64,000 bases of DNA, taken from positions 248,001 through 312,000 of the forward strand of contig SNVD02012978.1 in NCBI GenBank assembly GCA_013180625.2, given 5' to 3'. The position numbers and the translations under genes are program-made. Of the stretch, positions 49,575-59,320 are shown in pieces. A model generated the notes under the pieces. That model did not search any database, was not told the DNA's origin, and saw nothing but the letters and a program-made list of their open reading frames with translations. Position 1 is the stretch's first letter, and each line of letters opens with the position of its first letter. The DNA is from Boswellia sacra. Taxonomy: Eukaryota > Streptophyta > Magnoliopsida > Sapindales > Burseraceae.

Positions 49575-49680
49575 TGAACAGTACCGTATATGTGAATAGT
49601 ATCCTTGAATAGTATCGCATACGTGAACAGTAACAGTATCCGTATACGTACACCACTGTTAAACAGTAACCAAGAATAGT
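49575..49680 (-). repeat. TACTGTTCA-type repeats in the Copia 2 leader
   Basis: The plus strand has TGAACAGT or TGAATAGT at 49575, 49593, 49606 and 49624, with looser AACAGTA/GAATAGT copies to 49680. They fill the leader between the PBS and the gag start. The same motif is arrayed in the leader of the element at 57325. Confidence 0.75.
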
Positions 49681-49873
49681 AGTAAGTGCCGGTACGATTT
49701 AATATACACCAGGAAAGCTTCCAGGAAACACTGGAGGGGTCACAAGCGGTCCCACTTAAAATCCAGTCTCCTTAGACTCTTATCGTCTTTTTGACAAAGC
49801 TTTCCTAGACATGTATATAACCATACAAGTAACCACTCACTGTCCTAACCCTTGGCTCTGTCTTCGCAACCTT

Positions 49874-49885
49874 GCTCTGATACCA
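49874..49885 (-). other. primer binding site of Copia 2
   Basis: The minus strand reads TGGTATCAGAGC, complementary to initiator tRNA-Met, one base inside the 5' LTR. Confidence 0.92.
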
Positions 49886-49886
49886 C

Positions 49887-50336
49887 TGTTAGGAGATTGA
49901 ACACTCCTACCGCAGCTCAAATAAAAGACAAGAAACAAATTGTTATGTTAGAAATAACAATTTAGGTGGCACTGCCCTCCACAATAAATAAAATAGACAA
50001 CTTGGGCGGCTCAGCCTTACCACAGTAAATAAATTAAAGGCAATTAAAAAAATAAAGACACAAATATTTAACGTGGTAAAACCCTCAATTTGAGGGAAAC
50101 CTCCACGGGACAAGACCGAAAATATTTTACTATGAAGAAAAATATTACAATCTCTCTCACAATTAGAATGGAGGAGATTACAAAGGAGGAAGAAGAGAAA
50201 AGCTTAATACATAAGCTTGGTACACTTGTAAGAGGGGGAGGAGGCTTTATTATATAGCCAAGCCTCCCCACCTCTATTTTATTTTCCACCGATGTGGGAT
50301 TGGGTGAAAGGCAAAAATGCCTTCACCCACTTCACA
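49887..50336 (-). repeat. Copia 2 right LTR (5' LTR)
   Basis: 450 bp, TGTTAGGAGATTG to CACTTCACA, followed by the CTTCG target duplication. Confidence 0.95.
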
Positions 50337-50598
50337 CTTCGAAGCCGACTTTGTAATTTGTACTTAAATTAGGTAAGTAGCCAGCACCAGATAGGCAAAG
50401 CCTATTCCAATTCGATAATATCGCAGCACAAATAAATGACATTACAAATGGTTCAAAAGAACAGAGGATTTTTCGTTTTTACATCGACTAATTCAACAAA
50501 AAAGTGCAAAAAAAAAAAAAAAAAAATACAACTACCACTAATCATTAATCAATAATTGCACATTACACTGAATTTTCACCATTGTTGATGCCCTTTCA

Positions 50599-53265
50599 TC
50601 ATCTAAGGGACTTGAAACAGGGAAGGAAACCGATTTTGGTGGCTTCATCTCTCCACTGCAGATTCTTCCACCAGTCTTCTTCTCCTTTAATATCAATTTG
50701 ACGATCCTTTGCACTATTGGAATCGAGTGGAAGCTCCTTAAGACTTGTGCAACGATGTACAAACAACGACTCCAGATGCGGGAACGGCAAAGTATTCTGA
50801 CAGATTATCTTCAAAATTGGCAGCTCTGATAAAATAAGCTGCTGGAGTTTCGCAAATGGGTTTAGTACTCCCACGTACTTCTGAACTTCACTCCATTTTT
50901 CATCACTGATTATTACTTCCATAGAAGAGCACCTGCCTATATATACTTTCTTTAGATTTGGAGCAAGAACAAGCCAAGCCAAGTCACGCAAGTTTTTGCA
51001 ATTAAATACACTAAATGTGCGAATGCTGTGGAAACCATGAGTTTCAGTAAGCCATGTGTCCGCACAATCAATCTTCAGCTCTTCAAATTCACATTGCGTA
51101 ATATATAGATCACCGAGATTCTTCATATATTTTAGAAATGAGACATCAAGCAGTGTCAAATCCCTACAAAATTGAAATTGTAGAGTTTGAGTACAACTCA
51201 TTAAGATATGGGAGGTCAAAAATCTTTGGAAAGCTTCGGAACTTTTTAACACGATGCTCAATGCCTTTAAACATTTCAAACCACATAATTCTTCTACCAA
51301 TAATTCAAAACCACCATATAAAACGTTATCCTGATCATCCCTTGACAAACCGAACACACAACAATCTATTATTCTAAATACAATTAGCTGTCTGAATTCA
51401 GATATCAGTTTTCGTGGAACTTTACGAAGATCACTAACATGTTCCAACTTCAAACATTTAATGTTGACCAGGGCACTTAACTCTTTTGGCAATTCACTTA
51501 TTGCAGTAAATGATAGATCAAGATGTTGTAGTAAAATCAACTTCGAAATTTCTGATGGTAGTTGTCCAAGACGTACAATTCCTGACAAGTCTAATACCTT
51601 AAGAAAAGGCATATAACGGAAGAAGTCATCACTAGGGATGTCGACAAACCAACTATGATTAAGAAACAAAGTTTGGAGATCAAGATGTGTACCAACTTTT
51701 GGCAGACTCTGAATGTTATTTATCATTAATGACATCCTCTTGATTCCTTTCCACTTTCCAACTTCTGGTGCTTCAGTTAACATATTACCGGCTTCAACCA
51801 AACAATTTTCCTTCTCTTTTTCACTGCCACACGCTATCCAAAAGGCCATGTCCCTAATCACATCATGCATTTTGACTACATACTCATCTTCCTTTTCCAA
51901 TAAATATGCTCGAACAAGATTACTAATAATGAAACCTCCATCACTATATTCACCTAAAAATCCTTCACCCACCCAACAATCTATCAAGTCTCTTACAGAA
52001 ATCTTATAGTCTTCAGGATATAATCTACAGTACAAGAGGCAAGATCTAGTTGTATCATTTGATAAACTATCATAACTGAACCTTAAGCGAGAAAATACCT
52101 TTTCCTCCATATCCTCAAATTCAGCTGCTGATGTTCTTAAGACCCGAATTGCTTGTTCCCATTCTGCTGGTGTGTCTTTACCGGCCATGACTCTACCAAC
52201 GGTAATGATTGCAAGTGGCAGACAAGCACACTCCTTGACTATCTCATCAGCTAGCTTCCAGATTCGAGAATCCCAGTCAAGAATGTCTTTTCCAACCTTC
52301 TGTCGAAACAATTCCGAAGCATCATTAAAACTTAAAAGCTTTACTTCAAACTTCTTATCAGCTTCCATTTTGCTACAAACATCAGACCTGCGAGTTGTGA
52401 AGAGTATTTTGGATTCACTTTCCTGCAAGCGTTGAAGAGGGACCCCCAACTCCGTTAATTCGATCCGCTGCCATATGTCATCCAACAATAATGCAAACTT
52501 TTTGTTGGACAAAGCAAAGGAGATGTCCTCAGCTTTAGACTTGTAATCCGACAAACCCAATCTTTTTGCGATTTCTTTTCGAATATTGTCAAAATTGGGC
52601 GTCCTAGACACAACTACCATGATAACAACTTGAAATCCTAGCGGTTCTTTACAGAATCTGTTATTGATCTGTTTTAATAGGGTAGTTTTGCCCACACCCC
52701 CCATGCCATACAGACCGATGATTTCACATTGTTTATCTCCGAGACATGTCCAAACTTCGTCAAGCATTGAATCTTGGCCAACTATTTTTCGTTGATCAAT
52801 CGCTTCTTCACGAGCTGGAGGTGTTACCTCCACGGTCACGTCTTCAAAAGCGTCTCCCTGACCCTTTAAAGTGATCATTTCTTGCAGCAAATGTTCCACT
52901 TTTCTCCCGAAAAGGTAGCTTGATTTCAAGTCCTTGGAACAGCAGCCTAAAAGACATAACTTCTTAACTTCTTGATCTCTATCTTTTAGCTGGTCAGCAA
53001 CTTTGCTTTCCATCTGTTCTATGTTGTCAAACCATAACTTCACTACTTCCGTTGGTTGCATGTGGGGGTTTTCTTGGGCTTTATTAGTAACCTTCCTCAT
53101 CACGTCGTTGCTCAAAGCTCTCAATCCAACCAATGCTTTGTCCAAGGCATGAAGATTAGCAGTGATATTCCTTATATATTTTGTTTCTGCTGATATGCAA
53201 GAGCAGATGGAACCAATTGCAGATGCTAGTAAGTCTGAGAAGCTGCTAGCCAAGGCGTTACCCAT
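50599..53265 (-). CDS. CC-NB-LRR disease resistance protein, RPS5-like
   Basis: Single open frame of 888 residues from the ATG at 53263-53265. The N-terminus MGNALASS has Gly2 in a position suited to N-myristoylation, as in RPS5-type receptors at the plasma membrane. The coiled-coil domain (to about 150) carries a CLLGCCSKDLKSSYLFG block typical of this clade. NB-ARC motifs are complete: P-loop GMGGVGKTT (187-195), kinase-2 LLLDDIW (259-265), RNBS-B ILFTTRR, GLPL-type ACLPLAI, RNBS-D CLLYCRLYPED (409-419) and MHDV (466-469). About 350 residues of irregular leucine-rich repeats follow (for example LKVLDLSGIVRLGQLPSEI, LLQHLDLSFTAISELPKEL). It probably detects pathogen effector activity, directly or through a guarded host protein. 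No break is seen; length is normal for the clade. Confidence 0.95.
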   Translation of the reverse strand: MGNALASSFSDLLASAIGSICSCISAETKYIRNITANLHALDKALVGLRALSNDVMRKVTNKAQENPHMQPTEVVKLWFDNIEQMESKVADQLKDRDQEVKKLCLLGCCSKDLKSSYLFGRKVEHLLQEMITLKGQGDAFEDVTVEVTPPAREEAIDQRKIVGQDSMLDEVWTCLGDKQCEIIGLYGMGGVGKTTLLKQINNRFCKEPLGFQVVIMVVVSRTPNFDNIRKEIAKRLGLSDYKSKAEDISFALSNKKFALLLDDIWQRIELTELGVPLQRLQESESKILFTTRRSDVCSKMEADKKFEVKLLSFNDASELFRQKVGKDILDWDSRIWKLADEIVKECACLPLAIITVGRVMAGKDTPAEWEQAIRVLRTSAAEFEDMEEKVFSRLRFSYDSLSNDTTRSCLLYCRLYPEDYKISVRDLIDCWVGEGFLGEYSDGGFIISNLVRAYLLEKEDEYVVKMHDVIRDMAFWIACGSEKEKENCLVEAGNMLTEAPEVGKWKGIKRMSLMINNIQSLPKVGTHLDLQTLFLNHSWFVDIPSDDFFRYMPFLKVLDLSGIVRLGQLPSEISKLILLQHLDLSFTAISELPKELSALVNIKCLKLEHVSDLRKVPRKLISEFRQLIVFRIIDCCVFGLSRDDQDNVLYGGFELLVEELCGLKCLKALSIVLKSSEAFQRFLTSHILMSCTQTLQFQFCRDLTLLDVSFLKYMKNLGDLYITQCEFEELKIDCADTWLTETHGFHSIRTFSVFNCKNLRDLAWLVLAPNLKKVYIGRCSSMEVIISDEKWSEVQKYVGVLNPFAKLQQLILSELPILKIICQNTLPFPHLESLFVHRCTSLKELPLDSNSAKDRQIDIKGEEDWWKNLQWRDEATKIGFLPCFKSLR

Positions 53266-53773
53266 AGTGGATTCAGATCAGAGGTAGGCTTATTGGATTA
53301 ACTCAAGTTGCTGATACAACAGCAAGTATCTTTGTGGAAAAACTGTGTAAATAGAGTGGTTGATGTTTCACTACGTAACATTATCTTTCTTCATACATAT
53401 ACCATCATATCAGCCTTGGACAGCAGCTGTACGCTATCCATTAATTTCCATTGCTTAATCATTGCTCTCCCGTTTCGGTAATTATACCCTCTGTGGCTTT
53501 TCTCTAATCACGTACGTGTCCCACTGCCTTAACTAAATCTACCCCACAACCTTAACTAAATCCACGTTAGCTGTTGCACCATGCAGCTGGTAGACCTCCT
53601 CCACCATCCTTCACTTTGACTTCCAGTCCTAGAGGCCTTTCACCTTTAAACTGAATCTATCAATCTATTTAGTTGGCCAAAGCCTTTGTCCTTTCACGGC
53701 TAACCCCACATTCTATATATGCATTTTGGTATCATTTTCATACTTAATTTCTAACGCTATTTAATATGGCTTT
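53266..53773. other. upstream region of the NB-LRR gene
   Basis: Likely promoter and leader of the minus-strand NB-LRR gene. A weak TATA-like CTCTATTTACAC lies at about 53347-53358. No coding sequence. Confidence 0.45.
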
Positions 53774-54314
53774 AGGGCGTGTTTGATGCGCTGTATAGCA
53801 CTGCATTGTATAGTATTAAGAAATTATATTGTGTTTGGTGCGGAACTGTATAGTATAACGCGGGTACTGTAGCGACACTGTAGCGGATACTGTAGTGATA
53901 CTGTTTGCATAAAAGTTGAGCGTTTTTATACCAAGCTTACCCATGGTATAACACCGTATAAGCTTATTTTTGTCTCAATCTTCACTAATAAATACAAAAA
54001 AAATATATAAATTAAATATTTATATATTTATATAATTAATAAATAATTTATTAAATATTTAAATAAATACAAAATTTAATAATTAAATTTTATTTTAGAA
54101 ATAATTTTAATTATTATTTAAATTTATTTCATATTTAAATTAAATGTTTCATATTATAATTTTTTTGGGTTTTATCTAATACAATAATGTTCTATATCAA
54201 ACATAGTATAGTATTATATTTTATCTAATCTTATCCTATACTATTCAATTCAATTCAATCCAAATAAATTTATTCTATCCTATACAATGTTATACAATGT
54301 ATCAAACATGCCCT
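53774..54314. mobile_element. MITE with AGGGCGTGTTTGATGC ends
   Basis: Ends AGGGCGTGTTTGATGC and TATCAAACATGCCCT are inverted and only slightly diverged; TA flanks both sides. The left half has several TACTGTAGCG-type words. No coding capacity, about 540 bp. The ends are of the PIF/Harbinger (Tourist) style, but the 3-bp flanks TTA/TAA are not identical, so the superfamily is uncertain. Confidence 0.65.
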
Positions 54315-54860
54315 AAGTGTACATTGGGCGCACCGCATTAGAATATATTGGTTGTATTGATTGGGTAGGCTGTGATAGAATAGGATCGGTTTGGATAAGT
54401 GTAGTACTATACAATGTTTGGTGTAGTATTAAACCGGATAGGATTATATATAATAACCTAAACAGAACTCAAATTTATAATAAATTAATATTTTAAAAAA
54501 TATTTATATTTAGAATATAAATCTGTATGTAAAATAATTTAGTTGAAAGATTAAAACATCAAATTAAATAACTCAAGTTTTTAATTAAATATTTTATTAT
54601 ATAATATGATATAATTTAATATTTAATTATTCTATTTTCAAAAAAATATATATGAATATATTATTATTAAATATTACATTATCAATCAAAGTAATTGTGC
54701 ATTCCTCTTCTCCTTATCTAGGGCAATACCATGGGTGGGGCGGGAGTTGATTTTTTCGCTTTTTATGTGGTTCTTATGCGTTCTATTGCGATTCTAACCA
54801 ACCTCTAGAGTGCGCAACTCTTATACTATCTTTTCGCGCATATCAAACATGCCTTTAATA
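54315..54860. mobile_element. second related MITE-like block, degraded
   Basis: Adjacent to the previous element. It has similar words (GATTGGGTAGGCTGTGATAG, TAGTACTATACAATGTTTGG) and ends in GCATATCAAACATGCCTTTA, a variant of the same terminal repeat. The left end is unclear. Confidence 0.4.
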
Positions 54861-56410
54861 TATAATAAGATTATCTTTGTGAATATTTTATAATATTATA
54901 TCTTTCACATTAAAAAAAGAGTTAATTCTCAATATTGATGACGAATATGTTGATATCGTTGATTACTATCATCACTATCATATTAATATTATTGCGACTT
55001 GGTTTTAGAAAATATTTTTCAGACTTGAAGCGCTGACGTAGCCGCATTTTGCTTTAATGGGCCAAGTTAATAAAATAATCATAATTGAGATATTAAAAAA
55101 ATTGATAAAAAATATAGAAGCAAGTTGGTTGATAGTGTACATGTTGACACATTTAAACTCGTGATTGTATTACTCTAAAGGATAATTCTGCTTTTCCAAA
55201 TTATTTTTACAAATAAGAGCAATGTTAGATTTATAATCTTTATATAATTGAAATTTTATAATTTGACGTGACAGTCTATATAATAAAATCGTATTAGAGA
55301 TGTAAGTTTTTTCGTTCTTTTTTTTTCTATCAGTGAACTTTTATCATATAGACTATCGTATCAAGTTATAAAGTTTGAATTGTATGAAAGTTGTAAATCT
55401 AGTACTATTATATAAATAATATAGATTAATACTTATTTATGGTAGAATAATAATATATTTATAGATTTTTTATATAAATCGATATTATATATATATATAT
55501 ATATATATATGGAGAGAGAGTAATTCAGCAGCTAGATAATAATTAATATAAACATAAATATAAGTTACAGTAGTACAACCTTGTCCAATGAGCCATACAA
55601 GACAGCTATCTGCACTTTTGTATCCATAATAAAATTATCTACCCATCAGTTTCTTTCCCAACTTATTTTCTATTTCACCATGTCCACCAGCTGTTCATTT
55701 CCCTCTCCATGAATTTCAAGAGATGAAATTTATCCTTCATGTTCACTGTTTCTTTCAAGATCTTCTTAGCTTATATTCCAAAAGATAAAATGGTATCGGA
55801 GTTTCTAAATGTTTTTCACAAATAAATAGTAGTTAACTGATTATGGGCTCTAAATCTAGTGATGTGACAAATTTAAAAAATTTATAACATTAATTAAGAT
55901 TAATAACATGACAATGATAGATCAGTACCATTTCAATTTGTAGATTTGAATTAGTAAATATAGCACTATTCCTGATTATATGAATATTTTTCCGTTGTAT
56001 ACATAATTTTGTTTTGGACTTCTAATTATATAATCTTTTCAATATAAGTTCTCTTTCATAGAACATTTTGAATTTATTTATAGTGCTTCGCTGATATAGA
56101 TAAAAGTGCTTCTTATAATTTTAAAAGCCATAGCTCTTTATAGATACCATTAGTTGGTTCTCTTTTGAAAAGTGTTTATTGATTGTAAAGGTACATTGAA
56201 ATATTTTATGAAGAAGAACTTGATAGAATTAAATATTGTAATATAATTTTTAATTTAAATGCTTAACATGGTTATGGTTAATCAATGTACATGCCCCTTG
56301 TTAACTAAAAATATAATAATATTAGTTCGCAATATTAAAATTTAGTGGCTCATATTGGTAATTAATGAGTTGTTTAAGAGAGTTAAAAAGTAATACCGGT
56401 TATGATATGT
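54861..56410. other. AT-rich intergenic DNA with MITE remnants
   Basis: Contains the MITE at 55219-55410, an (AT)n run at about 55484-55510 and unassigned AT-rich sequence. No gene seen. Confidence 0.45.
55219..55410. mobile_element. MITE, same family as 38921-39114
   Basis: The left part GCAATGTTAGATTTATAATCTTTATA and right part GTTGTAAATCTAGTACTATTA are inverted. The inner AATTTGACGTGACAGTCTATA and TATAGACTATCGTATCAAGTT pair and match the family words at 38921. Confidence 0.6.
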
Positions 56411-56674
56411 GTTTCATAGGAGTTCGGCCGTGGTACATCAGATATACCATACAGCAAAATTTTTGTATAAAAATCGTAAATTGATAAATAAAAATCGTAA
56501 AAAATTATATAAAAGTTGTAATTATAATTATATAAACATTGTAAATCAGTAAATAAAAAAATTGTATTACAACTTTTATATTATTTATTTACAATTTTTA
56601 TATACTTATTTATGATTTTTATACAAACTGATGTATGGTACATCAGATGTATCTAAGCAAAATCCGTTTCATAG
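56411..56674. mobile_element. Mutator-like foldback MITE, copy 2 (family with 12889-13210)
   Basis: A 9-bp direct repeat GTTTCATAG at 56411-56419 and 56666-56674 flanks the element. Ends carry GTGGTACATCAGATATACCAT and GATGTATGGTACATCAGATG. The interior repeats AAAAATCGTAAA, AAAAGTTGTAA and their complements. Same ends, same interior words and same duplication length as 12889-13210. Non-coding. Confidence 0.7.
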
Positions 56675-57029
56675 TAAATACTTTGATCTTAAAAAAAAAT
56701 GTTTTTGTTGTGTTAAATTACCAAATAGGGGGAATCTATAATGTTATGACGTTTTGAATTTATACTTTGTAAATTTCATAATTTCAGCAATTTTCAACAT
56801 TATATCTAACATCAATAATTTTATTGATTCTATTGCAACCTTTTGTCCATAACGAAGGTTCAGTGCTATAAATTGGTCTAATATGTTATCGGATCAAGAG
56901 GATAATAGACTTACTTTTTGCTCGTATAATATACTTCATACAATATTATATTGTTATTTATTTTAAAAACTTGAAATAAAATAATAAATTTTCATGGGAA
57001 AAAATTTAGTAAAATCCTTTAATACACGT
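56675..57029. other. intergenic DNA left of copy B
   Basis: No gene or repeat recognised before similarity to copies A and C begins at about 57030. Confidence 0.4.
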
Positions 57030-57324
57030 GTTAGGTGTAGGGTGTGCCAGATGGCAACATTACTCTTGTATAGTAATAACTTCCATTCCCTCCTCTCCCA
57101 ATGGGCTGCTGGAGAAATTTCTTCAGAGAAATTTGCAGCCTCTATATGTTCTATTACTTCTTTATATTTTATCTTCATTATTTCCAAATCCTACTTTTCA
57201 GGTACTTAAATCATCTCAGCATGTTTTCTCACTTTCATTTTTATACATCTTGATCAATTGAGTTGATTCAATAAAAAAAAAAAGAATTTCTTTAATTAAA
57301 CATTCGCATATAAACTAGACTTAA

Positions 57325-57752
57325 TGATGAGGAACGGGGTTCCTCAAGTTAACAGAAAGGGAGGGAGATGTAGACAGAGGAAAGGGGAGAAATAATAGAA
57401 GAAATTTAGGGAAGAAGTAGAGTGAAAATTGAAGGAGAAATAATCTTTTTACTAAAAGATCAAAAAACAATAACAACCAAGTCTGAGAAATAAAATAACT
57501 AAAGACACTTATTTATAGTGTCGACAATTATAACTTAATTAGGAAATATACTTCCATTAGGAAATATAATACTAATCCTAGTTAAACTAGAAAATACCAA
57601 AATTAAATCCTAAATAAAATAGTAAACTATTAATTATGAATATAACTCCAATTAGGATTACTCCTAATTTAGGAAGTCAAAATCCCTAATTTATTAAAAT
57701 CCCTAAAATCAAAATTAAAATCCCTAATTTATTCCTAATTTGTCCTACATCA
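57325..57752 (-). repeat. left LTR (3' LTR) of the 2-kb element
   Basis: TGATGAGGAACGGGG to TGTCCTACATCA. Followed by a purine tract read on the minus strand as AAGAGGGAGAGAA (57754-57766). Confidence 0.92.
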
Positions 57753-57863
57753 ATTCTCTCCCTCTTGAAAGAACTCGACTCCTGACGAGTTGTCAATGAG
57801 GAAATTGTCAATACACAAGGAAATGCCACGTCTTGTCTTGCACGATCATTGGAAAGTCATTAA

Positions 57864-58511
57864 TCACATCTTCGCTTTATGACGATCCAATAGTGAAAGC
57901 ACATATAATGGAAAAATTATTGATGCTTTAGCAGCCTTCAATATTGGTAGAGAAACAATAATCCCCATGGAAGACTTGACCGTTGACCTGATAGAAGACG
58001 TTACCGTTGTCCCAATAATAAAAGTAGGTGAACCCAAATATGACTCACAGCCTATAAAATCAATTTCTTGAATGATTTCATGAGATTCTTCTTCACATAT
58101 GGATTCAACTTCATATGTAGGCTCCACAACATCATTAGAACTCATCTTGCCCTCGCTTTCAATATCACCTTTAGATTCATGCCCATCTACAAGATCAATC
58201 TCGCTTGCTTCATCATCTCCACTAGAATCATCACACTTATCCTCATGGTTCTTAGAAGTTGCACCCAAGATCTCTTGATTCCTATGTTTGGTAGATGACT
58301 CCAAATTAGAATTTTGTTTTGCGAGAACGGAGGCTTGTAAGGCTTTTAAGGCTGCTAATATTTCTGTCATCCTGTTATCCATGGCATCCCTTGTTCTATT
58401 TTCTGAGACTTGTATCATTAGCTGGACTGTTTCTAATATTTCAGGTTGTTGGACTGAAGTTTCAGATGTGTCAAGGTCTTCAGTTTGATTTTTCTTGCTT
58501 CTAGCCATCAT
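57864..58511 (-). CDS. acidic protein of the non-autonomous LTR element, function unknown
   Basis: A 215-residue open frame from the ATG at 58509-58511 (MMARSKKNQTED); codons before it are not ATG. The first 70 residues form a predicted amphipathic helix or coiled coil (ENRTRDAMDNRMTEILAALKALQ). The centre is very acidic with Ser/Asp/Glu runs (DDSSGDDEASEIDL), then ESICEEESHEIIQEIDFIG and a hydrophobic, Ser/Thr-rich C-terminus. No zinc knuckle, protease, integrase or reverse transcriptase motif. Its position after the PBS and leader is that of gag, and the helical N-terminus vaguely recalls Ty3-type gag leaders, so a gag-derived role is possible. I do not recognise it further. Confidence 0.6.
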   Translation of the reverse strand: MMARSKKNQTEDLDTSETSVQQPEILETVQLMIQVSENRTRDAMDNRMTEILAALKALQASVLAKQNSNLESSTKHRNQEILGATSKNHEDKCDDSSGDDEASEIDLVDGHESKGDIESEGKMSSNDVVEPTYEVESICEEESHEIIQEIDFIGCESYLGSPTFIIGTTVTSSIRSTVKSSMGIIVSLPILKAAKASIIFPLYVLSLLDRHKAKM

Positions 58512-58623
58512 AATAGGATAAAACCAGGCCAAATTGATGCAAAATTACTCAAATACCCACAAACTCAACAAGTAGAACAAAAGTGAAGGGGCAGAAAGGT
58601 CAAACCGAATTATGTGCTATTGA

Positions 58624-58724
58624 TGAACAGTACCCGCGGTGAACAGTGACTTTCGTGAACAGTACCTAATGAACAGTATTTTTGATGAACAGTACTCATC
58701 GTGAACAGTGCACCGATGAACAGT
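58624..58724 (-). repeat. seven-copy TACTGTTCA array with about 16-bp period
   Basis: The plus strand has TGAACAGT at 58624, 58640, 58656, 58670, 58686, 58702 and 58717. Spacing is 16, 16, 14, 16, 16 and 15 bp, and the bases between copies vary. It lies in the leader between PBS and ORF. The Copia 2 leader carries a looser version. Confidence 0.9.
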
Positions 58725-58859
58725 ATTTTTTTTTTTTTTTTGAAGGGGTGATAGAAGATGAAATTGGGGTAAAGTAAGTTGATAATGGTGGGAGATTTAG
58801 GGTTTATAGGTTGAACAAAAATCTAAAGGATAAATAGTACAAGAGGGGATCAAAACCAC

Positions 58860-58871
58860 GCTCTGATACCA
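58860..58871 (-). other. primer binding site of the 2-kb LTR element
   Basis: The minus strand reads TGGTATCAGAGC, as in both Copia elements of the window. Confidence 0.92.
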
Positions 58872-58873
58872 AT

Positions 58874-59320
58874 TGATGAAGAACAGGGTTCCTCAAGTTA
58901 ACAGAAAGGGAGGGAGATGTAGACAGAGGAAAGGGGAGAAATAATAGAAGAAATTTAGGAAAGAAGTAGAGTGAAAATTGAGGGAGAAATAATCGTTTTA
59001 CTAAAAGATCAAAAAACAATAACAACCAAGTCTGAGAAATAAAATAACTAAAGACACTTATTTATAGTGTCGACAATCATAACTTAATTAGGAAATATAC
59101 TTCCATTAGGAAATATAATACTAATCCTAGTTAAACTAGAAAATACCAAAATTAAATCCTAAATAAAATAGTAAACTATTAATTAGGAATATAACTCCAA
59201 TTAGGATTACTCCTAATTTAGGAAGTCAAAATCCCTAATATTAGTCAAAATCCCTAATTTATTAAAATCCCTAAAATCAAAATTAAAATCCTTAATTAAT
59301 TTCTAATTTGTCCTACATCA
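58874..59320 (-). repeat. right LTR (5' LTR) of the 2-kb element
   Basis: TGATGAAGAACAGGG to TGTCCTACATCA. A TATA box (minus strand TATAAATA) lies at 59059-59066. Confidence 0.92.

Larger units (their letters stand above)
45140..50336 (-). mobile_element. Copia LTR retrotransposon 2 (TNT1-94-like), young
   Basis: A full 5197-bp element on the minus strand with exact target duplication CTTCG (45135-45139 and 50337-50341). The LTRs (451 and 450 bp) differ by only three substitutions and one single-base indel in my reading, so the insertion is recent. Internal order is PBS, leader, gag, zinc knuckle, protease, integrase, RT-RNase H, PPT. It lies about 260 bp beyond the stop codon of the NB-LRR gene and in the same orientation, so it may now supply or disturb that gene's 3' end. 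Confidence 0.95.
57325..59320 (-). mobile_element. non-autonomous LTR retrotransposon with a lone ORF (TRIM/TR-GAG-like)
   Basis: Full 1996-bp element on the minus strand. Exact target duplication CTTAA (57320-57324 and 59321-59325). LTRs TGATGAGGAAC..CTACATCA: left 428 bp, right 447 bp; the extra bases on the right come mainly from a small duplication around 59240. PBS for initiator tRNA-Met at 58860-58871 and a purine tract before the 3' LTR. The internal region is only 1.1 kb and codes for neither integrase nor reverse transcriptase, only one acidic protein (57864-58511). It must be moved by enzymes of another element. It sits inside intron 1 of the copy B pseudogene. Confidence 0.92.
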
